DNA of 64,000 nt from Fructobacillus apis (GCF_023893635.1 NZ_JAMWYK010000001.1:310001-374000); one strand, 5' to 3'; numbered from the stretch's first letter, positions 36,985-44,551 are shown. Numbers and translations are program-made. The notes: a model not told the origin generated them from the letters alone.

Positions 36985-37078
36985 AGGCTGTTATTGTGGT
37001 GCGGAGCCCGGTGTGATCCGGGCGGAGCTTGGCGTTTGTAAGCGCGGCGAGACCGCTCGGGGAGCGGCGCGCGTTTTT
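36985..37078 (+). ncRNA. Candidate GC-rich small RNA downstream of ccpA
   Basis: This short stretch is far richer in GC than its surroundings. It holds two stable hairpins on the plus strand: GCCCGG-TGTGAT-CCGGGC (37006-37023), then a compound one with outer GCGCG (37042-37046)/CGCGC (37068-37072) and inner CCGCTC-GGG-GAGCGG (37053-37067). The second is directly followed by T5, the form of an intrinsic terminator for a plus-strand transcript, and there is no plus-strand gene upstream that needs one. A weak promoter may lie near 36944-36971. It could instead be a structured 3' end of the ccpA mRNA. Confidence 0.4.
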
Positions 37079-37086
37079 CCAGTGAT

Positions 37087-38094
37087 TTACTTCGTTGACG
37101 CCCGTTCCACCAGCGTGTACGGCAAGGTAATCTGGTCGTCGCCCAGCTCTTCCTTGTTCATCAGCTTGGTCAGCATTCGCATCGCCACCGCCCCAATATC
37201 GTACTTTGGCTGGTCAATCGAGGACAACTCCGGCCGTGCCACCAACGTGTACGTCGTGTTGTTCGACGAAATGATTTCCAAGTCGTCCGGCACTTTCTTG
37301 CCCGCATCCTGCGCCGCGTTCAAGATCCCAAGCGCCACCTCATCGTCGTATACCACCACGGCGTCGGCCTTCTGTGCCAGGATTTCGTCCGCGAGCTTCT
37401 GTCCGTCCGCGTAATTCTTGGCCCCGGTGAAGACGAGCGCGTCATCGTAGGCGATTTTCGCTTGTTGCAAAGCCTTCTGGTAACCCGCCAAGCGGAACTT
37501 CTGGTCAATCGTTCGGTCGTTTGAGCCCAACGTCAAGGCGACCTTTTCATGCTTTTTGTCTAAGAACAGGCTCGTCACCTTTTCAAAGGCCGCCTCGTAA
37601 TCGATGTTCACGGAAGGCAAAGCCCCGTTTTCGGCCACGGATCCGGCCAAAACCACCGGTACGCCCGTCGCCTTAATGGCCAAAAGCACCTTATCGGACA
37701 GCTTCGTTCCCATGAAGATAATCCCATCGACCTGCTTTTGTGCCAGGTTCTTGATGGCCGTCACGGCCTGTTCCTCTTCGTCGTCCGTGTTCGTCAACAA
37801 CACGTCGTAACGGTACATTCGGGCGATGTCGTCGATTCCACGCGTCAGCTCCGAGTAGAACAAGTTGGTGATGTCCGGCATCACCACCCCAACCGTCGTC
37901 GTCTTCTTTGACGCCAAGCCACGGGCCACGGCATTTGGTTGGTAGCCGAGCTCTTCAATGGCAGCGAGCACCTTGTCCCGCGTTGCTGGGCGGACACTGT
38001 CAGAACCGTTCACCACGCGGGATACGGTTGCCAATGAAACGCCAACCGCAGCGGCGACGTCATAGATTGTTGCGTTCTTTTTTTGTTCGTCCAT
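37087..38094 (-). CDS. ccpA: Catabolite control protein A (LacI family)
   Basis: CcpA, with HPr phosphorylated on serine, binds cre sites to repress or activate carbon metabolism genes. The 335-residue protein has the LacI helix-turn-helix (TIYDVAAAVGVSLATVSRVVNG, residues 9-30), the hinge helix NAVARGLASKKT and the periplasmic-binding-like core. GVVMPDITNLFYSELTRGIDD and SNNTTYTLVARPELSSIDQPKYDIG match CcpA of lactic acid bacteria rather than sugar-specific LacI members. The ribosome binding site is weak. A cre-like site lies about 33 bp upstream, suggesting autoregulation. Confidence 0.95.
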   Translation of the reverse strand: MDEQKKNATIYDVAAAVGVSLATVSRVVNGSDSVRPATRDKVLAAIEELGYQPNAVARGLASKKTTTVGVVMPDITNLFYSELTRGIDDIARMYRYDVLLTNTDDEEEQAVTAIKNLAQKQVDGIIFMGTKLSDKVLLAIKATGVPVVLAGSVAENGALPSVNIDYEAAFEKVTSLFLDKKHEKVALTLGSNDRTIDQKFRLAGYQKALQQAKIAYDDALVFTGAKNYADGQKLADEILAQKADAVVVYDDEVALGILNAAQDAGKKVPDDLEIISSNNTTYTLVARPELSSIDQPKYDIGAVAMRMLTKLMNKEELGDDQITLPYTLVERASTK

Positions 38095-38126
38095 TTTACG
38101 CGGAGCCTACCTTTTTTGCCCTTATT

Positions 38127-38140
38127 TGAAAGCGCTTTAT
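38127..38140 (-). promoter_or_regulatory. cre-like site upstream of ccpA
   Basis: TGAAAGCGCTTTAT matches the cre consensus at 12 of 14 positions, with the perfect core AAAGCGCTTT. Confidence 0.65.
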
Positions 38141-38158
38141 ACTGTCAAATATCATAGC

Positions 38159-38196
38159 AAAAAAAGCACAGGGTCGCAAATTGTCCTGTGCTTTTC
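38159..38196. terminator. Bidirectional terminator upstream of ccpA
   Basis: AAAGCACAGG/CCTGTGCTTT with A- and T-runs. It stops transcription arriving from the sprT side before the ccpA promoter. Confidence 0.9.
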
Positions 38197-38238
38197 TGAT
38201 GTACTTTTTGTATCGGTTATGGTGCCTGGGACGCAAAC

Positions 38239-38269
38239 AAAAAGAGCCCCTTTTCAGGTGCTCTTTTTA
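38239..38269 (-). terminator. Terminator after the SprT-like gene
   Basis: AAAGAGCACC/GGGGCTCTTT stem with one mismatch and T5 on the minus strand. Confidence 0.88.
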
Positions 38270-38276
38270 AATGCTT

Positions 38277-38822
38277 TTAGTTGTCTTTTTTGATGAGCGA
38301 AAGACGGCCGCGGCAACGACCACAGCGGTAGCGCTTCGTGTCCACCGGCCGTGCCCGGTCAAAGGTGTGACCAGACGAACAGGCGTAGTGGTACTTCCGT
38401 TGGACCTTCCGCCTGGCCCCAATGTCCGGTGCGTAGCGCGACCCGCCAACCTGCTTGAGCAAGGCCTTGAAATCCGCATCCGCATGCTTGTATCCCCGCC
38501 CCAGCAAATGGAGGTGGTAGTGACAGAGTTCATGCTTGATGATGGCCTCGAAGTCTTCTTGCTCTTTCATCTTGGGATTAAAATCCAGGTGATGATCTTT
38601 CAGGTGGTAGCGACCGCCCGTCGTTTGCAAGCGTGCGTTCCACACCGCCTGGTGGGTGAAGGGCCGATTGAAGGCGGCCAGGGATATCGCTTCCACCTGC
38701 TGCTGGAGGGCAGCCTGCACTGGGGTACCCAAGCTCGACTGAAAGCCCTGGCGTTTTTTGGTTGGCGCTGCGTTTTGCGGCGACACGCGTTTTGAGGGCA
38801 CGGGACGGGCCCGTTTTTTCAT
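38277..38822 (-). CDS. SprT-like zinc metallopeptidase family protein
   Basis: This protein of about 181 residues has the zinc motif HELCHYHLHLLG, the preceding LDFNPKM segment and a C-terminal zinc ribbon (CSSGH...CGRC). The arrangement is that of the SprT/YdjO-like family; the biochemical role in bacteria is unknown. The chosen ATG at 38822 lies just after acpP; the ATG at 38849 would overlap the end of acpP and has no ribosome binding site. It follows acpP in the same direction with no terminator between, so both may be on one transcript. Confidence 0.88.
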   Translation of the reverse strand: MKKRARPVPSKRVSPQNAAPTKKRQGFQSSLGTPVQAALQQQVEAISLAAFNRPFTHQAVWNARLQTTGGRYHLKDHHLDFNPKMKEQEDFEAIIKHELCHYHLHLLGRGYKHADADFKALLKQVGGSRYAPDIGARRKVQRKYHYACSSGHTFDRARPVDTKRYRCGRCRGRLSLIKKDN

Positions 38823-38829
38823 GAAGAAA

Positions 38830-39081
38830 TTACTTACCCTGGTGCGCATACACGTAATCAGTCACCTGGTTCAACGTCGTCAGGTCGTCCAGCTCTTCGT
38901 CCGGTACTTCCATGTCAAACTCATCCTCGAGCTCAACGACTAACTCCACCACGTCGATTGAGTCCGCGCCAATCTTCTCCACGAAGTCCGCGTTTGGCTC
39001 AATCTTATCTTCTGAAATCGCAAAACGCTTAGCAACTTCATCTTTGATTTGCTCGTAAATTTGCTCCTTCGATAAGGCCAT
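38830..39081 (-). CDS. acpP: Acyl carrier protein
   Basis: AcpP carries fatty acyl chains on a phosphopantetheine arm. The 83-residue acidic protein has the DSIDVVEL motif, with the modified serine in GADSIDVVE. GAGGAGA precedes the ATG. It lies next to plsX, the usual partner at the start of phospholipid synthesis. Confidence 0.95.
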   Translation of the reverse strand: MALSKEQIYEQIKDEVAKRFAISEDKIEPNADFVEKIGADSIDVVELVVELEDEFDMEVPDEELDDLTTLNQVTDYVYAHQGK

Positions 39082-39147
39082 TGATTACTCTCCTCAAGCT
39101 TTTAAATCGAATTTTATACTAACACAAAAAAGCCACGGCTGTTCGAT

Positions 39148-40179
39148 TTATTTTGCAGCCTTCTTTACCTTCAACTTATCGGCGTTTTCCTTGATGAATT
39201 CAGCCGTCTTATCAACCAGCTTTCCTTCTACCATCGTTTGGATCTGTCCCATTGAGTTCGCCACGGCGTTTGCCTTCGCTGAACCGTGCGTCTTCACCAC
39301 CGGTGCCTTCACACCCAAGACCACGGCGCCACCGTTTTCCTGGAAGTCCATCTTGTGCTTCATCGCCTTCAAGGCTGGCTTTAACATCAAGGCACCCAAG
39401 ATTCCGCGGATTCCTGAACCCTTAATGGCTTCCTTAATCTGGCCCATCATCGTCAAGGCCGTTCCTTCAATGGCCTTCAACGTCGCGTTTCCAGAGAAAC
39501 CGTCGGCCACAACGACGTCCGCCGTTCCTTCCATGATTTCACGTGCTTCCACGTTTCCGAGGAAGTTAAAGGCGTCCGTGTTCTTCATCAACTGGTGGGC
39601 AGCCTTGTGGACGTCGTCCCCCTTATCTTCTTCACCACCGTTGTTCAACAAGCGAACGCGTGGGTTTGAAATACCCATTACGGATTCGGCGTAGAAGGTT
39701 CCCAAGATACCGTACTGGTACAAGTGGGATGGCTTGTTTTCGGCGTTGGCACCCAAGTCCATGAACACGAATTCACGGTGTGGGCCACCAAAGGCTGGGA
39801 AAGCCGTTGCCAATGCTGGACGTTCCACACCGCGGATACGTCCCACGATGAAGATGGCTGATGACAAAAGCGCACCCGTGTTACCGGCTGAGAACAAGGC
39901 ATCCGCCTTGCCTTCCTTCACGGCGTTGGCTGCTTGGACCAAGGATGAGTCCTGCTTTTCCTTCATCGCCTTGACGGGTTCATCCCCCATCGCAATCACT
40001 TCGGTCGTTGGAATGAGTTCCAAACGGTCCATTGATTGAATCAATGGCTTTACTTCTGATTCCGTTCCAAAGAGCATGAATTCAAGCTCTGGGTAACGGT
40101 CACGGGCCATTTCAACACCCTTTACGATTTCTTCTGGGGCGTGGTCGCCACCCATGGCATCAATTGCAATCTTAATCAA
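39148..40179 (-). CDS. plsX: Phosphate acyltransferase
   Basis: PlsX converts acyl-ACP to acyl-phosphate for phospholipid synthesis. The 343-residue protein has the family start IKIAIDAMGGDHAPEEIVKG and GNTGALLSSAIFIVGRI, VADGFSGNATLKAIEG, and GGAVVLGVKAPVVKTHGSA near the end. The start is a TTG at 40179 with AGGAG 7 bp upstream. A longer open frame begins at 40350 but runs through the intergenic palindrome. Order recG-plsX-acpP is common in Firmicutes. Confidence 0.96.
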   Translation of the reverse strand: MIKIAIDAMGGDHAPEEIVKGVEMARDRYPELEFMLFGTESEVKPLIQSMDRLELIPTTEVIAMGDEPVKAMKEKQDSSLVQAANAVKEGKADALFSAGNTGALLSSAIFIVGRIRGVERPALATAFPAFGGPHREFVFMDLGANAENKPSHLYQYGILGTFYAESVMGISNPRVRLLNNGGEEDKGDDVHKAAHQLMKNTDAFNFLGNVEAREIMEGTADVVVADGFSGNATLKAIEGTALTMMGQIKEAIKGSGIRGILGALMLKPALKAMKHKMDFQENGGAVVLGVKAPVVKTHGSAKANAVANSMGQIQTMVEGKLVDKTAEFIKENADKLKVKKAAK

Positions 40180-40265
40180 AACAGTTCTCCTCTGTGTTTC
40201 AGTTGGTTCTTTATTTGCTTTGTTTGTTGTTAGGTTTTTGCAAGCGTTCCCGATTGGCCTTTGCC

Positions 40266-40382
40266 GGCTGGCACTGTCAAAGTCAAACCCGGCCCTGCTT
40301 CGAAAACGTGCGCAGCCGGGCAGCGGTTGGCGGTTAGCTATCTGCCACAAACGGGTCGCCTTCGGTCTTGACTTTGCCAGCC
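40266..40382. repeat. 117-bp element with inverted-repeat ends between recG and plsX (copy b)
   Basis: The left end GGCTGGCA (40266-40273), 5 bp, AAAGTCAA (40279-40286) is the inverse of TTGACTTTGCCAGCC at 40368-40382. Inside, CCCGGC/GCCGGG (around 40288 and 40313) gives another stem. The element ends at the recG stop codon. The run AAAGTCAAACCCGGCC relates it to the other intergenic copies. Confidence 0.6.
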
Positions 40383-42415
40383 TAATCGAAGTGCCGGAAG
40401 GACGCCATCGTCTTTGAGAGATGGTCGACCAGAGCCTGGTTATCGGGCTCTTGATCCCAGCCGTCTTCGCGGACCAGGTTCAGGGCCTCTTCCTGGGCGA
40501 TGGTGAGCATCGTCAAATCCTTCACCGGATCACCCACCTGGAATTCAGGCACTCCGGCCTGCTTCGTTCCTAGAATATCACCAGAACCACGAAGCTCCAA
40601 ATCCTTTTGAGCAAGTTCGAAGCCGTCGGTCGTGTCCACCACTGCCTGTAATCGTTCCTTCCCGTATTCAGTCTTCGGGTCAGCCATCAGAATCGTGTAG
40701 GACTGTCGGTCACCACGACCAACACGCCCACGCAACTGGTGCAGCTGCGCCAGACCAAAACGGTCAGCATCTAATATTAACATAATCGACGCGTTCGGCA
40801 CGTCGACGCCAACTTCGATGACGGTCGTTGAGACCAGCACCTGAATCTGGTTGTCCGAAAAGCCGGCCATCAGGATGTCTTTGTCTTCCTTTGGCAAGCG
40901 GCCGTGCAGCAACCCCACCGTGTAGCCCTGCAGTTCGTCCTGCAAGTCCTGGTAGACGGCCGTCACGTTCTGCACGTCGAGCGACTCCGACTCTTCAATC
41001 AGCGGTGTCACGACGTAGGCCTGCGCCCCCTTGGCCAGCTCCACCTTCAGCATGGCAATCGCTTGGTCGTACTGACGGTTTGGCAGCTGCTTCGTAATGA
41101 TTTGCTTACGGCCGGCTGGCAGCTCGTCAATCACGGAAACCTCCATTTCCCCGTAGGCCGTGATGGCCAGGGTTCTTGGAATTGGCGTGGCCGTCATCGC
41201 GAGGATATCGGGGTTCACCCCGCCCTCACGCAGCTTGGCCCGTTGCTTCACACCGAAGCGGTGCTGCTCGTCAATCACGGCAATTCCGAGGTGGTGGAAG
41301 TGCACCCCGTCTTGGACGAGGGCGTGCGTTCCAACGACGATGTCGATGTCGCCGTTTTCGAGGCCCTCTAAGATCTGACGGCGTTGGGCCGCCTTTAACC
41401 CAGACGTGAGCAGTTCGACGCGGAGCTCAATGCCGGCTGAATCAAAGAGCTTGGCAAGCCCCTTGGCGTGCTGCTGAGCGAGAATTTCGGTTGGCGCCAT
41501 GATGGCCGCCTGGTTACCCGCCGACACCGCCGCGTACATCGCGATGGCCGCAACCACGGTCTTACCGGAACCAACGTCTCCTTGGAGCAGGCGGTTCATG
41601 TGCTGGGGCGAAGCCTGGTCGGCCAGGATTTCTTCGATAACTCGCTTCTGCGCGTTCGTCAGTTCGAAGGGTAAGGCCTTTTCAAAGTCAGAAACGGCCC
41701 GGCGGTCATAGTCCAGCGCCTCACCCAGGAAGCGTTGGTCGGCCTGCTTGATGAGTTGCAGACGCATCTGAAACAAGAAGAATTCTTCGAAAGCGGCCGA
41801 TCGGCGTCCCGCCTTGGCCTCAATCTTATCCTTTGGGAAGTGGCTGTATTCCACTTGATCGTTCTTGTCGAGCAGGCGGTACTTGTCGCGCAGGTGCTTT
41901 GGCACCAGGTTATCCATCTGTCCGCGAATCTGGCCCCAGGCCTGTTCCACGAGTTCAGCTAACGTTTTGGCCTTGATGGCCTTTGAAACCGGGTAAATCG
42001 GTGACAGGCCGTCGACGGAAGCCGGCACCAACTTAATGGCGGTCATGGCTGCTCGGGCGGCTTGGTAGGTTCCGTAAACAGCAACCTCTTGTCCAACTTC
42101 TAGGTTCTTTCCAATCCAGGGTTGGTTGAAAAAGGTCACGCGGACGTTTTCCCGGTCGACCAGAAGGCCAATGACCGTTTGCGACCTTTTTCCAAAGCGT
42201 CGAACAACGGGTGGTGTGGAAATCACGCCCTTGAAGGTGACCTTTTCACCATCCATCGTTTGGGAGGGCAAGCGTTCGCCCATGTCGTCATAGCGGAAGG
42301 GATAGTAAGACAGCAGATCGTAGATTGTAAAAATCCCCAAGTCCTGCAGAGCCTGTATGCGCTTAGGCCCGACACCGGACAAAACGTCGACTGAATCTTC
42401 AACTGAAATGGCCAT
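40382..42415 (-). CDS. recG: ATP-dependent DNA helicase RecG
   Basis: RecG remodels stalled replication forks and recombination branches. The 677-residue protein has the wedge (OB) domain at the N-terminus, Walker A GDVGSGKT (around residue 283), IDEQHRFGVKQR (motif II), MTATPIPRTLA (motif III) and the QLRGRVGRG motif (VI). The start ATG at 42415 has AGAGGGGGTG before it; a longer frame begins at 42541 but contains no site. recG, plsX and acpP lie in one direction, but the 202 bp recG-plsX gap holds a large palindrome. Confidence 0.97.
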   Translation of the reverse strand: MAISVEDSVDVLSGVGPKRIQALQDLGIFTIYDLLSYYPFRYDDMGERLPSQTMDGEKVTFKGVISTPPVVRRFGKRSQTVIGLLVDRENVRVTFFNQPWIGKNLEVGQEVAVYGTYQAARAAMTAIKLVPASVDGLSPIYPVSKAIKAKTLAELVEQAWGQIRGQMDNLVPKHLRDKYRLLDKNDQVEYSHFPKDKIEAKAGRRSAAFEEFFLFQMRLQLIKQADQRFLGEALDYDRRAVSDFEKALPFELTNAQKRVIEEILADQASPQHMNRLLQGDVGSGKTVVAAIAMYAAVSAGNQAAIMAPTEILAQQHAKGLAKLFDSAGIELRVELLTSGLKAAQRRQILEGLENGDIDIVVGTHALVQDGVHFHHLGIAVIDEQHRFGVKQRAKLREGGVNPDILAMTATPIPRTLAITAYGEMEVSVIDELPAGRKQIITKQLPNRQYDQAIAMLKVELAKGAQAYVVTPLIEESESLDVQNVTAVYQDLQDELQGYTVGLLHGRLPKEDKDILMAGFSDNQIQVLVSTTVIEVGVDVPNASIMLILDADRFGLAQLHQLRGRVGRGDRQSYTILMADPKTEYGKERLQAVVDTTDGFELAQKDLELRGSGDILGTKQAGVPEFQVGDPVKDLTMLTIAQEEALNLVREDGWDQEPDNQALVDHLSKTMASFRHFD

Positions 42416-42539
42416 AAGCACCCCCTCTTTGATAAGCAATATTTTACCACCAGTAGATAAGAAAAGAAACGCGGTGAATCGATTCAAAAACAGAAGCGTG
42501 AACAAGTCGGGCATGGTCGGTTTTGACTTTTTCAGGCAC

Positions 42540-42566
42540 AAAAAAAGCCGCTGTGTTTAACAGCGA
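42540..42566 (-). terminator. Terminator after the SemiSWEET-like gene
   Basis: GTCGCTGTT/AACAGCGGC-type stem with T7 on the minus strand. Confidence 0.85.
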
Positions 42567-42580
42567 CCAAAGTGATGATT

Positions 42581-42901
42581 CTAGTGAACGTATACCGTAA
42601 TGACGGTAACCAACCCAAAGATAACACCGGGGATGTTGGAAATGATGATTGGCCAATCCTTGTAAGTCTTGCACCAACCGTAACCAACCCAAAGCGTTGC
42701 GTTAATCATCGCAACCAATGGCTGTACTGGGTTAACTGGGTTTCCAGAGAAGTTTGCCTGAATTTGTGGAATGTATGAAACGTACATCAAGATGCACATT
42801 GCCGTCGCAACTTTTGAAAAGAGCTTCAGCATCTTAATCCGACGTTCATCAACAACCTTTCGTTCATCGGGATGAACAAAATTATCAACACGCATTCCCA
42901 T
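42581..42901 (-). CDS. SemiSWEET-like PQ-loop membrane protein
   Basis: This 106-residue protein has a short basic N-terminus, then three membrane helices (about residues 27-45, 58-76 and 83-103). SYIPQIQANFSG (the PQ motif), NPVQPLVAMINATLWVGYGW and PIIISNIPGVIFGLVTVIT are the family signature. SemiSWEETs are dimeric, half-size sugar carriers. The substrate is unknown. AGGAGA lies 8 bp before ATG. The promoter holds two palindromes. Confidence 0.9.
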   Translation of the reverse strand: MGMRVDNFVHPDERKVVDERRIKMLKLFSKVATAMCILMYVSYIPQIQANFSGNPVNPVQPLVAMINATLWVGYGWCKTYKDWPIIISNIPGVIFGLVTVITVYVH

Positions 42902-43235
42902 GAATTATATCTCCTATTCCATTATTCGCTCGAATAATTGCTTATAGTATAACACATATTTGAGCAAAAAAGGCCAATTTGCTCAATAATTATTTTGATA
43001 AAAAGGCTTTGTACTAACTTTATATTTCATTTAATGTCTTTTTGTTAGTCGTTATGCTCACTTTTTTACAGGTGTATTTTTATTCTAGTCAAGGTCTGTA
43101 ACATTCACTATCGGAATAATTTTTGGGTGTGTGAGGAAATATAATTGGGGTGACAAAAATATTTTTAAAACGGTTAAGACAGATTCCCCCTCTTTCCGTA
43201 TAACCCCTTGAAGGGAAAAGAAAAGGAGATTTCCC
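42902..43235. other. 334-bp AT-rich intergenic region with two palindromes
   Basis: This divergent spacer serves the SemiSWEET-like gene and the coiled-coil pair. It holds ATTATTCG-CT-CGAATAAT (42921-42938), between a TG-T-TATACT extended -10 and the ribosome binding site of the SemiSWEET gene, and a perfect TTGAGCAAA/TTTGCTCAA hairpin with a 9-base loop (42960-42986). Further right I see only AT-rich sequence, a TATAAT-like box near 43139, and no gene. Confidence 0.6.
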
Positions 43236-43523
43236 ATGAATAAAGAAAACACTGCACAACGAAACGACTACGTGACCCACTCCGAATTTGAAGGATCCAT
43301 CGACAAGAATGAACTCACCCAAGACAAAATATGCGGAGAGGTTAAGGAGGTCAGAAAGGAGATCGTTAAACAGAACGTTAAAATCGACGACCTGAATCGT
43401 AAGATTGAACGGCTACTCATCAAAGTTAACTACTCAGTTTTCGACAATCTGTTTCCAGATAGTTTTTTACTACTCTTGCCATTCATCGTTATGCTCGTTC
43501 TTGCAGTGGCCGCTCATCGTTAA
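43236..43523 (+). CDS. Small tail-anchored coiled-coil protein A
   Basis: This 95-residue protein begins with a hydrophilic segment with DYVTHSEFEG (residues 11-20), followed by a coiled coil (residues 25-65, IVKQNVKIDDLNRKIERLLIKV) and one C-terminal helix (LLLLPFIVMLVLAVA). AAGGAGA precedes the ATG. It is paralogous to the next gene: both have DYVTHSEF at the start and the same layout. I recognise no family by function. The general layout resembles phage XhlA-type and Borrelia Bdr-type membrane coiled-coil proteins, but homology is not claimed. Confidence 0.85.
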   Translation: MNKENTAQRNDYVTHSEFEGSIDKNELTQDKICGEVKEVRKEIVKQNVKIDDLNRKIERLLIKVNYSVFDNLFPDSFLLLLPFIVMLVLAVAAHR

Positions 43524-43559
43524 ACTGACCTATCGAGGTACAACTGAAAGGAGGTCCAC

Positions 43560-43952
43560 ATGACCACAGCACAACTAACCGACTACGTCACCCACTCGGA
43601 ATTCAAAGACTTCGCCCATAAGAGCGAACTCGCCCACGAAAAAATCTCCGGTGAAATTTCTGATTTGAGAAAGGACATTGGAGTACAGAACACAAAGATT
43701 GATGCTCAGAACGTCAAAATCGATGCCTTTACCGATAAAATTGATGCTCAGAACGTCAAAATCGATGCAATTACGGACAAAATTGATGCTCAGAACGACA
43801 AAATTGATGCCATTACCGAAAAAGTTTCCGCGGACATCAAACTTTTAGGTAAGGAATTAGAAGTAACCCTTCACAAGTCAGTGATTCATCATACCCTTTG
43901 GCTTGTGGGAACCTTACTGGCGACAATCGGCCTCTTCTGGTTCAACCGTTAA
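43560..43952 (+). CDS. Small tail-anchored coiled-coil protein B with heptad repeats
   Basis: This 130-residue protein is the second of the pair, after a 36 bp gap with AAAGGAGG. It has DYVTHSEFKD at residues 8-17, then a coiled coil with three near-exact 14-residue units (KIDAQNVKIDA(F/I)TD, then KIDAQNDKIDAITE) and a C-terminal membrane helix (LWLVGTLLATIGLFWF). The DNA repeats of 42 bp could expand or contract. It shares a transcript with protein A and ends at a terminator. Both proteins probably sit on the membrane with long cytoplasmic or surface stalks; topology is not known. Confidence 0.88.
   Translation: MTTAQLTDYVTHSEFKDFAHKSELAHEKISGEISDLRKDIGVQNTKIDAQNVKIDAFTDKIDAQNVKIDAITDKIDAQNDKIDAITEKVSADIKLLGKELEVTLHKSVIHHTLWLVGTLLATIGLFWFNR
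43688..43821 (+). repeat. 42-bp in-frame tandem repeats in coiled-coil protein B
   Basis: Three units start at about 43695, 43737 and 43779 (AAGATTGATGC, AAAATTGATGC, AAAATTGATGC). Each encodes two heptads, KIDAQN(V/D) and KIDA(F/I)T(D/E). Confidence 0.85.
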
Positions 43953-43963
43953 GCATAAATAAA

Positions 43964-43993
43964 AAAACACCCAGCTAGTAGCTGGGTGTTTTC
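43964..43993. terminator. Bidirectional terminator
   Basis: AAAACACCCAGCT/AGCTGGGTGTTTT, shared by the coiled-coil pair and the HicB-like gene. Confidence 0.95.
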
Positions 43994-44041
43994 TTTAAAC
44001 GATGCTGTATTTTTGCTCTAACGTTTACTTGGCAAAATCAC

Positions 44042-44254
44042 TTATTCAGCAGACTTCGTCAGAGTCAGAGCCGTATTCGTTGTTGCCAATGCTAATTCAA
44101 TAGCTTCTTTCATGTGTACCAACAACGCTTCCACCGTTTCACCGGTTGAAAAAGCACTCGGCACATCTGGGGCACTTCCCCAGTACATACCACCCTCTTT
44201 ATGAATAATCACGGCATAGCTTTGTTCAACCTTTACTTGATAATTGTTAGACAT
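44042..44254 (-). CDS. Orphan HicB-like protein
   Basis: This 70-residue protein matches the HicB N-terminal domain (YAVIIHKEGGMYWGSAPDVPSAFSTGETVEALLVHMKEAIELAL). HicB normally neutralises a HicA RNA-cutting toxin, but no HicA gene is visible beside it, and there is no C-terminal DNA-binding domain. It may be a stand-alone relic or a domesticated protein. The start ATG at 44254 has GAGGAGG 6 bp upstream; a longer frame at 44302 lacks one. Confidence 0.8.
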   Translation of the reverse strand: MSNNYQVKVEQSYAVIIHKEGGMYWGSAPDVPSAFSTGETVEALLVHMKEAIELALATTNTALTLTKSAE

Positions 44255-44347
44255 GGGCATCCTCCTCAATGTCGTTATCGACTTTATTATCGGACCAACC
44301 ATTCAAAATGGAAAGTTTTCATATCATTTAGGACACTCCCTTCCAAA

Positions 44348-44386
44348 ACAAAAAACGCCCACCCTTATCGAGTGAGCGTTTTTTTA
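44348..44386. terminator. Terminator after tRNA-Cys
   Basis: ACGCTCACT-loop-GGTGGGCGT, with A/T-runs both sides, immediately downstream of the tRNA on the minus strand. Confidence 0.8.
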
Positions 44387-44389
44387 TGA

Positions 44390-44460
44390 AGGTGGTAACC
44401 GGAATCGAACCGGTGATCAGGGTGTTGCAGACCCATGCCTTACCGCTTGGCTATACCACC
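44390..44460 (-). tRNA. tRNA-Cys (anticodon GCA)
   Basis: The cloverleaf reads on the minus strand: acceptor GGTGGTA/TACCACC, D-arm with GCCAAGCGGTAAGGC, anticodon loop CTGCAAC giving GCA, and the T-arm ACCGG-TTCGATT-CCGGT. The discriminator base is U, as in cysteine tRNAs. CCA is not encoded. Confidence 0.95.
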
Positions 44461-44513
44461 AAAAAGCGTTAAACAACGCTTATGATTATAAAGAAATGTG
44501 GACTAAATATCAA
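44461..44513 (-). promoter_or_regulatory. tRNA-Cys promoter and leader hairpin
   Basis: TTGATA (44508-44513), a 17 bp spacer and a perfect TATAAT (44485-44490). The start of transcription would be at the hairpin AAGCGTT-GTTT-AACGCTT (44463-44480), followed by T5 and the tRNA 5' end. The hairpin may also end the incoming operon. Confidence 0.75.
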
Positions 44514-44551
44514 GCGTTTCAGCCCAGCAAATTCGGATTTCAAAAGAAGTC

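Noticed and set aside
39120-39147. Terminator between acpP and plsX
   Set aside because: The only stem there (AGCC-GT-GGCT with T6) is four base pairs, too weak to call; it may allow partial read-through.
41680-41700. AAAGTCAGAAACGGCCC-like match inside recG, and a similar one near 49995 in the DUF975 gene
   Set aside because: They lie in coding sequence and fit the local codons; probably chance matches to the intergenic element.
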